Shown here one piece after another: positions 16,393 through 24,806 of a stretch of DNA of 49,443 bases. The stretch covers positions 1 to 49,443 of the forward strand of contig NZ_NFLM01000019.1 in assembly GCF_002160915.1 (NCBI RefSeq). Reading direction: 5' to 3'. Position 1 is the stretch's first letter, and the number at the start of each line of letters is the position of its first letter. The position numbers and the translations under genes are program-made. Source of the stretch: Faecalibacterium sp. An121. GTDB lineage: Bacteria; Bacillota; Clostridia; Oscillospirales; Ruminococcaceae. The notes beneath the pieces are model-generated. The model was not told the DNA's origin. It saw only the letters and a list, made by a program, of their open reading frames with translations, and ran no database searches.

Positions 16393-17880
16393 ATGAGTGG
16401 AACGCCCCGCCGTATCAATACAGACCGTTCACTGGGCATGCCTTCTCCGGGGGGCAGCGCCAGTGGCGGCGGCGTGCCGCCCCGCCCCCCCGTGCCGCCC
16501 CAGGCAGACGCACCCCAGGAGGACGACGGCCAGAGCTTTTTCCGACCCCAGCCCGGGGATGCCGTGCCCCGGCCCCGGCAGGAGCCAGCGCACAGCGCCC
16601 CGGACCAGGACCCGCCGCGCGGCAAGGAGCCGCCCCGCCATTCATCCGGGGGCAAAAAGGGCGGCGGCAAAAAGAAAAAGCGCCGCCGTTCCCCCCTGTG
16701 GCTGCCGTTGGCGGTGGTGCTGGGCTGTATGGCCCTCATCGGCTGCGGGGTGATCTACGCGGTGAACTACGTCAGCCGGATCCAGGAGAGCATCCGCCCC
16801 GAGTCGGACGCCCCCTCCATCGTGGAGGAGATCCAGACGCTGGAGGAGTACAAGGGGGATGTGGTGAACATCCTGGTCTGCGGCATCGACTATGAGGAGG
16901 GCCGGGGCTACGGCGCCGACGGCAGCAACGACGGCATGACCGACATGATCCTCTACTGCCAGTTCGACATCAAGAACGGCGCGCTGCGGATGCTGCAGAT
17001 CCCCCGCAACACCCTGGTGACCACCGAGAACCGCACCGTCACCCTCTCCAGCGGCAAGACCTACCGCGCCTCCAACTACCAGATCAACTCGGTGGCCCTG
17101 TCCAACGGCGGCAGCATCGCCGCCCTGGCCGAGGTGATCTACGACCAGTACAAGCTGCCGGTGGACTACTACGTCTCGATCAATATGCAGGCCCTCACCG
17201 AAGTGGTGGACAACTTCGGCGGCATCGAGGTGTATATCCCCCACGATATGGAGTACAACGGCAGCTACCTGGCCAAGGGCTACCGCAACCTGGACGGCGC
17301 GTCGGCCGAGTTCTTTGTGCGCAACCGGCACGGGAAAGGGTACGAGAACTCGGACATCGACCGCCTGAACATGCAGCGGTATTTCTATGCGGCCCTGTTC
17401 AAGCGGGCCCGCTCGATGGGCATTCAGGATATCCTCAACCAGATGCCCATTATTTTCAACAATTATATCGAGACGGATATGGACCTGGTCACCCTGGGCA
17501 AGCTGGCGGTCTCCTTCATGCGGATCGACAGCGCCAACATCATGATCGCCCAGACGCCGGTCTTTTCGGGCGGCGTGCCCTACATCGGGGCCACCGAGAC
17601 CTCTGCGGGCTACTCCTGCGTGGTGCCCGACGCCGGCTCCATCGCCGAGCTGCTGAACACCTATTTCCGCACCTACACCGGCCCGGTGAGCGAAGAAGAA
17701 CTGAACCTGGTCACCGACGACTGGCCGCACGGCTCGATCTCCACCAGCGCCAACATCCAGTTTGTGGGCCAGCTGGACAAGGAATCGGACGACGCCATCC
17801 TGGAAGGTGACACCGATGTGCAGGGCGCCGTGACCACCGACGGCCAGCCCGCAGGGGCGGGCCAGCAGCCGGCCGCCTGA
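16393..17880 (+). CDS. LytR-CpsA-Psr family cell-wall polymer transferase
   Basis: LCP proteins attach teichoic acids or capsule from a lipid carrier to peptidoglycan, outside the membrane. The protein is 495 residues. A Pro- and Lys-rich cytoplasmic tail (1-100) leads into one transmembrane helix (about 102-126), a short linker, and the LCP domain (about 155-400) with VVNILVCGID, DGMTDMILYC, LQIPRNTLV and RNRHGKG. A C-terminal extension of about 90 residues follows. The ATG at 16393 follows AAGGAGA. It has its own promoter although it sits between yqeK and rsfS, which are usually adjacent. Confidence 0.92.
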   Translation: MSGTPRRINTDRSLGMPSPGGSASGGGVPPRPPVPPQADAPQEDDGQSFFRPQPGDAVPRPRQEPAHSAPDQDPPRGKEPPRHSSGGKKGGGKKKKRRRSPLWLPLAVVLGCMALIGCGVIYAVNYVSRIQESIRPESDAPSIVEEIQTLEEYKGDVVNILVCGIDYEEGRGYGADGSNDGMTDMILYCQFDIKNGALRMLQIPRNTLVTTENRTVTLSSGKTYRASNYQINSVALSNGGSIAALAEVIYDQYKLPVDYYVSINMQALTEVVDNFGGIEVYIPHDMEYNGSYLAKGYRNLDGASAEFFVRNRHGKGYENSDIDRLNMQRYFYAALFKRARSMGIQDILNQMPIIFNNYIETDMDLVTLGKLAVSFMRIDSANIMIAQTPVFSGGVPYIGATETSAGYSCVVPDAGSIAELLNTYFRTYTGPVSEEELNLVTDDWPHGSISTSANIQFVGQLDKESDDAILEGDTDVQGAVTTDGQPAGAGQQPAA

Positions 17881-17916
17881 CCGATCCAAACGAAACTGTT
17901 CAAAGAAAGGGAGCTT

Positions 17917-18321
17917 ATGGAAAACCTGAACGACAGCAAGAACCTTGCCATCCGCATTGCCAAGATCCTGGACAAGAAAAAGGCCCAGCAGCTCCGGGTG
18001 CTCAAGGTGCAAGATCTGACCGTGCTGACCGATTATTTTGTCATCGCGTCGGGCACCTCCACCACCCAGGTGGCCGCTCTGGCCGACGAGGTGCAGTACC
18101 AGCTGTCCCAGCAGGGGGTGGAGCCCTACCACACCGAGGGCTTCGACTCCAAAAACTGGATCCTGCTGGACTATTCCGGGGTGATCGTCCACGTCTTTGT
18201 GCCGGGCACCCGCACCTATTACGACCTGGAGCACCTGTGGGCCGACGCCGAGACGGTGGACGTCTCGGCCTGGCTGGAGGAGGCCGGCGGGACGGACGAG
18301 GACGCCGGGACCGCACAGTGA
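17917..18321 (+). CDS. rsfS: Ribosomal silencing factor RsfS
   Basis: RsfS binds L14 on the 50S subunit and blocks joining with 30S when nutrients are short. It is 134 residues, with the typical core DLTVLTDYFVIASGTSTTQVAALADEV and WILLDYSGVIVHVFVPGTRTYYDLEHLW. The ribosome-binding site is AAAGGGAG. It lies 36 bp after the LCP gene and 52 bp before leuS. Confidence 0.96.
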   Translation: MENLNDSKNLAIRIAKILDKKKAQQLRVLKVQDLTVLTDYFVIASGTSTTQVAALADEVQYQLSQQGVEPYHTEGFDSKNWILLDYSGVIVHVFVPGTRTYYDLEHLWADAETVDVSAWLEEAGGTDEDAGTAQ

Positions 18322-18373
18322 CCGCTGTGGGGAAAGTCTTATAAAGTGAAGTAAAACGGGAGCTGATTGCAAG

Positions 18374-20923
18374 ATGAAGTACGATTTCAAAGCCGTCGAG
18401 GCCAAGTGGCAGAAGGTCTGGGAGGACGAAAAGACCTTCCACGCCGAGATCGATCCCCAAAAACCCAAGTTCTACGCCCTGGTGGAGTTCCCTTACCCCT
18501 CCGCCGCCGGGCTGCATGTGGGCCATCCCCGCAGCTACACCGCCCTGGACGTGGTGGCCCGCCGCCGCCGCCAGTGCGGGTACAATGTGCTGTATCCGAT
18601 GGGCTGGGACGCCTTTGGCCTGCCCACCGAAAACTACGCCATGAAGAACCACATCCATCCGGCCATCGTCACCAAGAAGAATGTGGACCGCTTCCGCGCC
18701 CAGCTCAAGAGCCTGGGCTTCTCCTTCGACTGGGACCGTGAGATCAACACCACCGATCCCGAATACTACAAGTGGACCCAGTGGATCTTTTTGCAGCTGT
18801 ACAAGCACGGCCTGGCCTACAAGAAAGAGATGAACGTCAACTGGTGCACCGGCTGCAAGTGCGTGCTGGCCAACGAAGAAGTGGTCAACGGCGTGTGCGA
18901 GCGGTGCGGCAGCGAGGTGGTGCACCGGGTCAAGAGCCAGTGGATGCTGAAGATCACCGACTACGCCGACAAGCTGATCGACGGGCTGGACGGCCTGGAC
19001 TACATCGACCGCGTGGTCACCCAGCAGAAAAACTGGATCGGCCGCAGCTACGGCGCCGAGATCGACTTCGGCACCACCACCGGCGACACCCTGACCGTCT
19101 ACACCACCCGCTGCGACACCCTGTTCGGCGCCACCTACATGGTGCTGTCCCCCGAGAACAGCCTGCTGGCCCGCTGGATGGAGGAGGGCGTCATCCGCAA
19201 CGCGGACGAGGTCAAGGCCTACCAGGCTGAGGCCGCCCGCAAGAGCGACTTTGAGCGCACCGAGATCAACAAGGAAAAGACCGGCGTGCGGCTGGACGGC
19301 GTCATGGGCATCAACCCGGTCAACGGCAAGCAGATCCCCATCTTCATCTCGGACTATGTCCTGGCCACCTACGGCACCGGCGCCATCATGGCGGTGCCGG
19401 CCCACGACAGCCGCGACTGGGAGTTCGCCAAAAAGTTCGGCCTGCCCATCGTCGAGGTGGTCAAGGGCAAGACGCCCTCCGACCTGGACAAAGAGGCCTT
19501 CACCGACGTGGCCACCGGCACCCTGGTCAACTCCGGCTTCCTGGACGGGCTGTCGGTCACCGACGCCAAGGAAAAGATGGCCGCCTGGCTGGAGGAGAAC
19601 GGCAAGGGCCACAAGAAGGTCAACTACAAGCTGCGGGACTGGGTGTTCAGCCGCCAGCGCTACTGGGGCGAGCCCATCCCGATGGTCAAGTGCGACAAGT
19701 GCGGCTGGCAGCCCCTGCCCGAGAGCAGCCTGCCTCTGACTTTGCCCGACATCGTGGACTTTGAGCCGGGCCCCGACGGCGAGAGCCCCCTGGCCCGCCA
19801 CACCGACTGGGTCAAGACCACCTGTCCCTGCTGCGGCGGCCCCGCCGTGCGGGAGACCGATACCATGCCCCAGTGGGCCGGTTCCTCGTGGTATTTCCTG
19901 CGGTATATGGACCCCCACAACCGGGACGCCCTGGCCTCCAAAGAGGCCCTGGAATACTGGTCTCCGGTGGACTGGTACAACGGCGGCATGGAGCACACCA
20001 CCCTGCATCTGCTGTACAGCCGGTTCTGGCACAAGTTCCTGTATGACATCGGCGTGGTGCCCACCGCAGAGCCCTACCAGAAGCGCACCTCCCACGGCAT
20101 GATCCTGGGACTCAACCCCCACAACTTTGCAAACCTCCCCGCCGACGAGCAGAAGGCCCTGCTGGAGCAGTACGGCAACCAGAAGGCCGCCGAGCGCGCC
20201 CTGGAGGAGAAGTACGGCGAGATGGCCCGGCACCCGGTGGTCAAGATGTCCAAGAGCCTGGGCAACGTGGTCAACCCCGACGACGTGGTGGCTGCCTACG
20301 GCGCCGACACCATGCGGCTGTACGAGATGTTCATGGGCGACTTTGAACAGGCGGCGCCCTGGCAGACTTCGGCCATTGCGGGCTGCAACCGCTTTTTGGA
20401 CCGCGTCTGGGGCCTGTCCGAGAAGCTGGTGGAGGGCGAGGGCTACCGTCCCGCCATCGAGACCCTGATGCACCAGACCATCAAGAAGGTGGGCGCCGAC
20501 ATCGAGGGCCTCAAGATGAACACCGCCATCGCCCAGCTGATGACCCTGGTCAACGCCCTGTACGACAACGGCGGCGCCACCCGGGCCGAGTTCGAGACCC
20601 TGGTGCAGCTGCTCAACCCCTTTGCCCCCCACATGACCGAGGAGCTGTGGGAGAAGCTGGGCCACACCCACGACCAGCAGCTGGCCTATTACCCCTGGCC
20701 CGCCTACGACGAGGCCAAGTGCGTGGAGGCGACGGTGGAGATCGCCGTGCAGGTGAACGGCAAGGTCAAGGCGCGCCTGACCGTGCCCGCCGACATCACC
20801 GCCGCCGACGCCATCGCCCAGGCCAAAGCCGAGCCGGCGGTGGCCGCCGCCCTGGCCGGCAAGACCCTGGTCAAGGAGATCTACGTCAAGGGACGCCTGG
20901 TCAATCTGGCGGCCAAGGGCTGA
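18374..20923 (+). CDS. leuS: Leucyl-tRNA synthetase
   Basis: This class I synthetase charges tRNA-Leu. It is 849 residues. The HIGH-type motif is HVGH (48-51) in [17 protein letters not shown], and the KMSKS motif is at 624-628. The editing domain (CP1) lies between, with [17 protein letters not shown] and [19 protein letters not shown]. Two Cys-pair clusters (CTGCKC...CERCG and CDKCG...CPCCGG) suggest bound zinc. No T-box precedes this gene, unlike the leucine biosynthesis operon at 29349. Confidence 0.98.
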   Translation: MKYDFKAVEAKWQKVWEDEKTFHAEIDPQKPKFYALVEFPYPSAAGLHVGHPRSYTALDVVARRRRQCGYNVLYPMGWDAFGLPTENYAMKNHIHPAIVTKKNVDRFRAQLKSLGFSFDWDREINTTDPEYYKWTQWIFLQLYKHGLAYKKEMNVNWCTGCKCVLANEEVVNGVCERCGSEVVHRVKSQWMLKITDYADKLIDGLDGLDYIDRVVTQQKNWIGRSYGAEIDFGTTTGDTLTVYTTRCDTLFGATYMVLSPENSLLARWMEEGVIRNADEVKAYQAEAARKSDFERTEINKEKTGVRLDGVMGINPVNGKQIPIFISDYVLATYGTGAIMAVPAHDSRDWEFAKKFGLPIVEVVKGKTPSDLDKEAFTDVATGTLVNSGFLDGLSVTDAKEKMAAWLEENGKGHKKVNYKLRDWVFSRQRYWGEPIPMVKCDKCGWQPLPESSLPLTLPDIVDFEPGPDGESPLARHTDWVKTTCPCCGGPAVRETDTMPQWAGSSWYFLRYMDPHNRDALASKEALEYWSPVDWYNGGMEHTTLHLLYSRFWHKFLYDIGVVPTAEPYQKRTSHGMILGLNPHNFANLPADEQKALLEQYGNQKAAERALEEKYGEMARHPVVKMSKSLGNVVNPDDVVAAYGADTMRLYEMFMGDFEQAAPWQTSAIAGCNRFLDRVWGLSEKLVEGEGYRPAIETLMHQTIKKVGADIEGLKMNTAIAQLMTLVNALYDNGGATRAEFETLVQLLNPFAPHMTEELWEKLGHTHDQQLAYYPWPAYDEAKCVEATVEIAVQVNGKVKARLTVPADITAADAIAQAKAEPAVAAALAGKTLVKEIYVKGRLVNLAAKG

Positions 20924-20955
20924 AAAACGCCCCCGGCGGTCCTGGCGTTTTCACG
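20924..20955 (+). terminator. leuS terminator
   Basis: AAAACGCC (20924-20931) pairs with GGCGTTTT (20944-20951) and ends in a short T run. It starts right after the leuS stop codon. Confidence 0.72.
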
Positions 20956-20996
20956 AATTGTTAAGAAACCGGCCCGGAAAAACTTTGATAAAAAGG

Positions 20997-21025
20997 TTGA
21001 CTGAAACGCGAAAATGCGCTATACT
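20997..21025 (+). promoter_or_regulatory. Sigma-A promoter of rpsU
   Basis: TTGACT (20997-21002) and TATACT (21020-21025) are separated by 17 bp. It lies about 60 nt before the rpsU start. Confidence 0.88.
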
Positions 21026-21086
21026 GTCTCTGTTAGTTACTCTGTAACAACGAAATTCCCGCCTCACGGTCCAAGGGAGGGATAAG

Positions 21087-21263
21087 ATGTCGGAAATTCG
21101 TGTTAAAGAGGGCGAGTCGCTGGAAAGCGCACTGCGTCGCTTTAAGCGGAGCACCGCCCGCAGTGGCGTGCTCGCAGAGGTTCGTAAGCGCGAGGCTTAC
21201 GAGAAGCCCTCTGTTCGCCGCAAGAAGAAGTCGGAAGCGGCCCGCAAGCGCAAGTACAAGTAA
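21087..21263 (+). CDS. rpsU: 30S ribosomal protein S21
   Basis: This 58-residue, very basic small-subunit protein sits near the anti-Shine-Dalgarno end of 16S rRNA. The sequence begins [21 protein letters not shown] and ends [13 protein letters not shown], typical of S21. The ribosome-binding site AGGGAGG is 7-8 nt upstream. It has its own promoter and is followed by a strong terminator, so it is largely monocistronic. Being below 60 residues, it is easily missed by length filters. Confidence 0.97.
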   Translation: MSEIRVKEGESLESALRRFKRSTARSGVLAEVRKREAYEKPSVRRKKKSEAARKRKYK

Positions 21264-21313
21264 TTGAGCTTTGCCCACGGTCCAAAGGACCGCTGCGTTG
21301 CTAACGCCGATGT

Positions 21314-21346
21314 GGGAGAACCCCGTGCGGGTTCTCCCATTTTTGT
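21314..21346 (+). terminator. rpsU terminator
   Basis: GGGAGAACCC (21314-21323) pairs perfectly with GGGTTCTCCC (21329-21338), with T5 at 21340-21344. yqeG starts 21 nt later, so its expression may depend on read-through. Confidence 0.93.
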
Positions 21347-21366
21347 TGCACGGAAGGAGCAGCCCT

Positions 21367-21870
21367 ATGCTGATCACCCCCGAGTATGTCTTTCAGGATG
21401 TCACCCACATCACCCCCGCCTTTCTGGCGCAGAAGGGGGTGCGGGCCCTGGTGCTGGATATCGACAACACCCTCACCGGCGACCGCAGCCAGGAGCTGAG
21501 CGCCGACGTGGCCGCCTGGCTGGAGGCTATGCGGCAGGCGGGGGTGGGCCTGACGCTGGTCTCCAACGGTTCCCGCCGCCGCGTGGAACCCTTTGCACGC
21601 CGCCTGGGCCTTGCGTATATCTCCCGCTCGGCCAAGCCCCTGCCCTTTGGGCTGATGGCGGCCCGCCGCCGTCTGGGGGTGTCCCGGCGGCAGATGGCGA
21701 TGGTGGGGGACCAGCTGTACGCAGACCGCCTGGCCGCCGCCCTCTACGGCATCCCGGCCCTGATGGTGGTGCCCCGGGGCCCCGACCTGGGGGCGCAGGT
21801 GCGCCTCAAGCGCAAGTGGGAGCGCCGCCACTGGCAAGCCTACTACGACAAAGGAGGAAAACTGCTGTGA
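21367..21870 (+). CDS. yqeG: YqeG-family HAD phosphatase
   Basis: This is a HAD-superfamily IIIA hydrolase of 167 residues. The catalytic motif LVLDIDNTLT (28-37) carries Asp31 and Asp33. Also visible are motif II in LVSNGSRRR and the later MVGDQLYADRLAA (motif III/IV). The natural substrate of bacterial YqeG is not firmly known; the related mitochondrial enzyme is a phosphatidylglycerophosphate phosphatase. The ATG at 21367 follows GGAAGGAG. It overlaps the next gene by GTGA. Confidence 0.92.
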   Translation: MLITPEYVFQDVTHITPAFLAQKGVRALVLDIDNTLTGDRSQELSADVAAWLEAMRQAGVGLTLVSNGSRRRVEPFARRLGLAYISRSAKPLPFGLMAARRRLGVSRRQMAMVGDQLYADRLAAALYGIPALMVVPRGPDLGAQVRLKRKWERRHWQAYYDKGGKLL

Positions 21871-22739
21871 CACAGCCTCACATCCGCTTTGGCCCCGCCG
21901 GCATGGGCGACAGCTTTGCCGGCATGGGCTACAAGAACAGCCTGGACATCCCCGCCTATACGGCGCAGTTCGGGCTGGACGCCTTCGAGTACCAGTGCGG
22001 GCACGGAGTGCGTCTGGGAGAGGACAAGGCCCGGCAGATGGCCGCCCTGGCGGCCGAAAAGGGGGTGCTGTTCAGCGTGCACGCCCCCTATTACATCAGC
22101 ATGTCCAGCCTGGAGGAGGAAAAGCGCCTGGGCAGCATCCGCTATCTGCTCCAGAGCTGCGCGGTCTGCCGGGCGCTGGGGGGCAGGCGGGTGATCTTCC
22201 ATCCGGGCAGCTGCGGCAAGCAGAGCCGTGCCGACGCCCTGGACAAGGCGATGGACACCCTGCGCCGCGCGATGGAGGCCCTGGATGAGGCCGGCTACGG
22301 GGACATGACCCTCTGCCCCGAGACGATGGGCAAGATCGGCCAGCTGGGCGATCTGGAGGAGGTGCTGGCCCTGTGCAGCGTAGACCGCCGCCTTGTGCCC
22401 TGCATCGACTTCGGGCACCTGAACGCCCGCACCCTGGGCGGCATCCGGAGCCAGGCGGACTACGCCGCCATCCTGGACCGGATGGGCGAGGCTTTGGGGG
22501 ACGAGCGGGCCAGCCGGTTCCATGTCCACTTCTCCCGCATCGAGTTTTCGGCGGGGGGAGAAAAGCGCCACTGGACGCTGGCCGACACCCAGTACGGCCC
22601 CGAGCCGCAGCCGCTGATGGAGCTGCTGGCACGGCGCGGCCTTGCCCCCACCATCATCTGCGAAAGCGCCGGCACCCAGGCTGAGGACGCCGCCGCGCTG
22701 CGCCGGATGTGGCGCGCCGGGGAGCAAAAAGAGCTGTGA
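21867..22739 (+). CDS. Endonuclease IV-like AP endonuclease
   Basis: This TIM-barrel enzyme belongs to AP endonuclease family 2, which nicks abasic sites in DNA. It is 290 residues. The three-zinc site is readable: His72 (VHAPYY), His112 (FHPGS), Glu152 (CPETMGK), Asp181 and His184 (IDFGHLNA), His219/His221 and Glu266 (ICESAG). It starts at GTG 21867, overlapping the yqeG stop and preceded by AAAGGAGGA. The RNase-III-like operon partners are absent; pairing with yqeG may simply be by position. Substrate is inferred from family. Confidence 0.9.
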   Translation: MTQPHIRFGPAGMGDSFAGMGYKNSLDIPAYTAQFGLDAFEYQCGHGVRLGEDKARQMAALAAEKGVLFSVHAPYYISMSSLEEEKRLGSIRYLLQSCAVCRALGGRRVIFHPGSCGKQSRADALDKAMDTLRRAMEALDEAGYGDMTLCPETMGKIGQLGDLEEVLALCSVDRRLVPCIDFGHLNARTLGGIRSQADYAAILDRMGEALGDERASRFHVHFSRIEFSAGGEKRHWTLADTQYGPEPQPLMELLARRGLAPTIICESAGTQAEDAAALRRMWRAGEQKEL

Positions 22740-22750
22740 GAGCGCTTTTT
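22727..22750 (+). terminator. Terminator of the yqeG-AP endonuclease pair
   Basis: AAAAAGAGCT (within the end of the gene) pairs with AGCGCTTTTT with one mismatch, followed by G and further T-rich sequence. It overlaps the last codons. Confidence 0.55.
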
Positions 22751-22773
22751 GCCCTGTTTTTTGCCGAAACCCC

Positions 22774-22802
22774 TTGCCAAACAATGCGCAATTGGGTACA
22801 AT
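22774..22802 (+). promoter_or_regulatory. Sigma-A promoter of efp
   Basis: TTGCCA (22774-22779) and TACAAT (22797-22802) are separated by 17 bp, about 50 nt before the efp start. Confidence 0.85.
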
Positions 22803-22853
22803 ATTCATAGATATGCGTGAGCATGAGATACTAAATTGATGGAGGAATTCCTT

Positions 22854-23411
22854 ATGATTTCTGCAGGCGAATTTCGCAATGGCGTGACCTTTGAGCAGGA
22901 CGGCCAGGTTCTCCAGGTCGTTGAGTTCCAGCACGTCAAGCCCGGCAAGGGCGCGGCCTTTGTCCGCACCAAGACCAAGAACGTCATCACCGGCGCGGTC
23001 ATCGAGACCAGCTATAACCCCACCGCCAAGTTCCCCCAGGCGTTCATCGAGCGCCGTGAGGTGACTTACAGCTACCAGGACGGCGATCTGTACCACTTCA
23101 TGGACAACGAGACCTACGACGACATCCCCGTCAACGCCAGCGACGTGCCCGACAACTTCAAGTTCTGCAAGGAGAACGAAGTGTGCAAGCTGCTGAGCTA
23201 CAAGGGCAAGGTGTTCAGCGTCGAGATCCCCAACTTCATCGAGCTGACCGTCACCGAGACCGAGCCGGGCATTCGCGGCAACACCGCCACCAACACCCTG
23301 AAGCCCGCTACCGTTGAGACCGGCGCCACCCTGCGTGTGCCTCTGTTCATCAACGAGGGCGACGTGATCCGCATCGATACCCGTACCGGCGAGTATATGG
23401 AGCGCGTCTGA
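22854..23411 (+). CDS. efp: Elongation factor P
   Basis: EF-P enters the E site of ribosomes stalled on polyproline and restores peptide-bond formation. It is 185 residues in three beta-barrel domains. The tip loop is KPGKGAA, with Lys32 at the position that carries the modification in family members; in Bacillus this is 5-aminopentanol. The signature [23 protein letters not shown] and the C-terminal end [17 protein letters not shown] are typical. The ATG at 22854 follows GGAGGAATT; an ATG at 22836 would lack this spacing. Confidence 0.98.
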   Translation: MISAGEFRNGVTFEQDGQVLQVVEFQHVKPGKGAAFVRTKTKNVITGAVIETSYNPTAKFPQAFIERREVTYSYQDGDLYHFMDNETYDDIPVNASDVPDNFKFCKENEVCKLLSYKGKVFSVEIPNFIELTVTETEPGIRGNTATNTLKPATVETGATLRVPLFINEGDVIRIDTRTGEYMERV

Positions 23412-23428
23412 GTCGGAACCCAGAATGC

Positions 23429-23467
23429 AGCCGGGCTTGCGGCGTCTGCCGCCGGTCCGGCTTTTTG
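23429..23467 (+). terminator. efp terminator
   Basis: AGCCGG (23429-23434) pairs with CCGGCT (23457-23462), with an inner GCGGC/GCCGC stem, followed by T5. Confidence 0.88.
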
Positions 23468-23509
23468 AATCGGCGGGCGTCCCGGCGCCCCGGACTGGAG
23501 GGATAGAGT

Positions 23510-24052
23510 ATGGAACTTGTTGAAAAAGCTGCCTATTTGCAGGGCCTGCTGGAGGGCCTGGGGGTGGACGAATCCACCCGCGAGGGAAAGATCTTCCACG
23601 CGATGGGCGATCTGCTGGCCGAGATGGCCGCCAGCATGAAGGCGATGGAGCAGGATATCACCCAGGCGGAGGACCAGCTGGAGCTGCTGCGCGGCGACGT
23701 GGAGGAGCTGCAGTCCGACGTGTACGAGGACGAGGACGACGCCGATGCGCCCTGCTACGAGGTGGACTGCCCCGGCTGCGGCGAGACGGTGTATGTCACC
23801 GAGGAGGACCTGGACGCAGGGGAGGCTTTCTGCCCGAACTGCGGCTGCACCTTTGAGGTGGCCCTGGAGGACGAGGCCGAAGACAGCGAGGAAGCCGGCG
23901 GCGACGGGCAGGAGCAGGCCCAGTATGAGGTGACCTGCCAGGCCTGCGGCGCGGTGAATGTGCTGGACGAGGACACCCTGCTGTCGGGCAAGGCCCGCTG
24001 CGGCAGCTGCGGCCGCCCCCTGGAGATCGATCTGCCCGGCCAGGAGGACTGA
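23510..24052 (+). CDS. Two-zinc-ribbon protein with CD1247-like N-terminus
   Basis: This 180-residue acidic protein has no known activity. The N-terminus (1-75) is a helical domain beginning MELVEKAAYLQGLLEGLGVDES; it resembles the domain named after C. difficile CD1247, judged from memory. An acidic linker follows. There are two zinc ribbons: C87/C90/C108/C111 and C143/C146/C164/C167. The paired ribbons suggest protein or nucleic-acid binding. The ribosome-binding site is GGAGGG. No promoter is clear after the efp terminator. Confidence 0.8.
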   Translation: MELVEKAAYLQGLLEGLGVDESTREGKIFHAMGDLLAEMAASMKAMEQDITQAEDQLELLRGDVEELQSDVYEDEDDADAPCYEVDCPGCGETVYVTEEDLDAGEAFCPNCGCTFEVALEDEAEDSEEAGGDGQEQAQYEVTCQACGAVNVLDEDTLLSGKARCGSCGRPLEIDLPGQED

Positions 24053-24075
24053 GCCGCCCCATACACTGCAAAAAC

Positions 24076-24116
24076 AAAACCCCTGCGGAGCGTATGGCTC
24101 TGCAGGGGTTTTTGCG
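24076..24116. terminator. Bidirectional terminator
   Basis: AAAACCCCTGC (24076-24086) pairs with GCAGGGGTTTT (24102-24112). T runs on both strands (TTTTT on plus; TTTTG TTTTT on minus) suit the convergent genes on either side. Confidence 0.9.
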
Positions 24117-24125
24117 TGGGCGCGG

Positions 24126-24416
24126 TCAGCGGAGGGCGGCCAGGGCTTTTTCGAGCCAGATGGCGCCGATATCCAAAGCGTTGTACAGCCCATGCCGCAC
24201 CGACTGGCGGGCTGTGCGCTCCTTGATGGACTTGGACAGGTCGGTGGACAAAAGCGTCACCTGCACCTTGTCGGGCAGCTCCGTCCCGTCTACCGGGGCG
24301 GTGGTCAGGATCTGGAGATGCAGGACATAGGGATCGGTCATCCAGCCGTAATAGAGCTCATTGTCCTTGCGGACGAGGGGCTTGCCTTTATAGGTCATTT
24401 TGGGTTTGTAGGACAT
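24126..24416 (-). CDS. Conserved-looking hypothetical protein
   Basis: I do not recognise this 96-residue protein. It starts MSYKPKMTYKGKPLVRKDNELYYGWMTDP and continues with an alternating beta pattern (YVLHLQILTTA, KVQVTLLSTD) and a C-terminal helix (GLYNALDIGAIWLEKALAAL). No signal peptide or membrane segment is visible. The start is chosen by the ribosome-binding site GGGAGG upstream of the ATG at 24416; a longer frame upstream runs through the promoter and repeats. It is transcribed alone, toward the shared terminator at 24076-24116. Confidence 0.75.
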   Translation of the reverse strand: MSYKPKMTYKGKPLVRKDNELYYGWMTDPYVLHLQILTTAPVDGTELPDKVQVTLLSTDLSKSIKERTARQSVRHGLYNALDIGAIWLEKALAALR

Positions 24417-24500
24417 TCCAAAGCCTCCCTTGTGTATTTTTGAAGTCTGCGGCAGGGCCAGGCTGTCCGGCCCCGCCGCCGAAAGAATCCGATACATCTT

Positions 24501-24529
24501 AGTATAACATAAAAGCAAGAGTATTACAA
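24501..24529 (-). promoter_or_regulatory. Sigma-A promoter of the small minus-strand gene
   Basis: Read on the minus strand, TTGTAA (24529-24524) and TATACT (24506-24501) are separated by 17 bp, about 85 nt before the ATG at 24416. Confidence 0.78.
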
Positions 24530-24554
24530 ATGATAAATCGGTGCAAGGCCGGCC

Positions 24555-24617
24555 CAAACGAAACCGCCCCGTGCTCAAACGAAATCGCCCCGTGCTCAAA
24601 CGAAACCGCCCCGTGCT
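24555..24617. repeat. Three 21-bp tandem repeats
   Basis: The unit CAAACGAAACCGCCCCGTGCT occurs as 24555-24575, 24576-24596 (one change) and 24597-24617. The array starts 26 bp upstream of the -35 box of the minus-strand gene. A 21-bp period is two turns of DNA, so each unit would present the same face. The last unit merges into a hairpin (ACCGCCC-GTGC / GCAC-GGGCGGT, 24605-24636). Confidence 0.85.
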
Positions 24618-24673
24618 TGCGGCGGCACAGGGCGGTCCATTTTGCGGTATTCGGTTTGGTATGAGGAGGAATC

Positions 24674-24742
24674 ATGTGTTACAGGGGGCGGTTGCGGCCC
24701 CGCCGTTCCTGTGAGTATAGGATACCAAAGATTTATACATAA
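24674..24742 (+). CDS. Possible 22-residue Arg-rich small protein
   Basis: The ATG at 24674 follows GAGGAGG by a short, good spacing. The frame encodes MCYRGRLRPRRSCEYRIPKI and two more residues before TAA. Six of the 22 residues are arginine. I see no clear promoter and no family match, so this may be chance. Nothing co-directional follows it; the next gene is convergent. Confidence 0.25.
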   Translation: MCYRGRLRPRRSCEYRIPKIYT

Positions 24743-24806
24743 ACTGTTTTGAATCTATGAATCTTTTGTAAACTCTCCTTTGGCGCCAAACAGCGCACAT
24801 ACGCGG

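Larger units (their letters stand above)
24417..24806. other. Low-GC intergenic interval with promoter, tandem repeats and small frame
   Basis: This interval holds the minus-strand promoter at 24501-24529, three 21-bp tandem repeats (24555-24617), a hairpin (24605-24636), and a 22-codon plus-strand frame with a strong ribosome-binding site (24674-24742). The rest, up to the end of the ABC permease, shows nothing I recognise. Confidence 0.7.

Noticed and set aside
24555-24617. Short tandem repeats considered as a CRISPR array
   Set aside because: Units abut without spacers and no cas gene is present.
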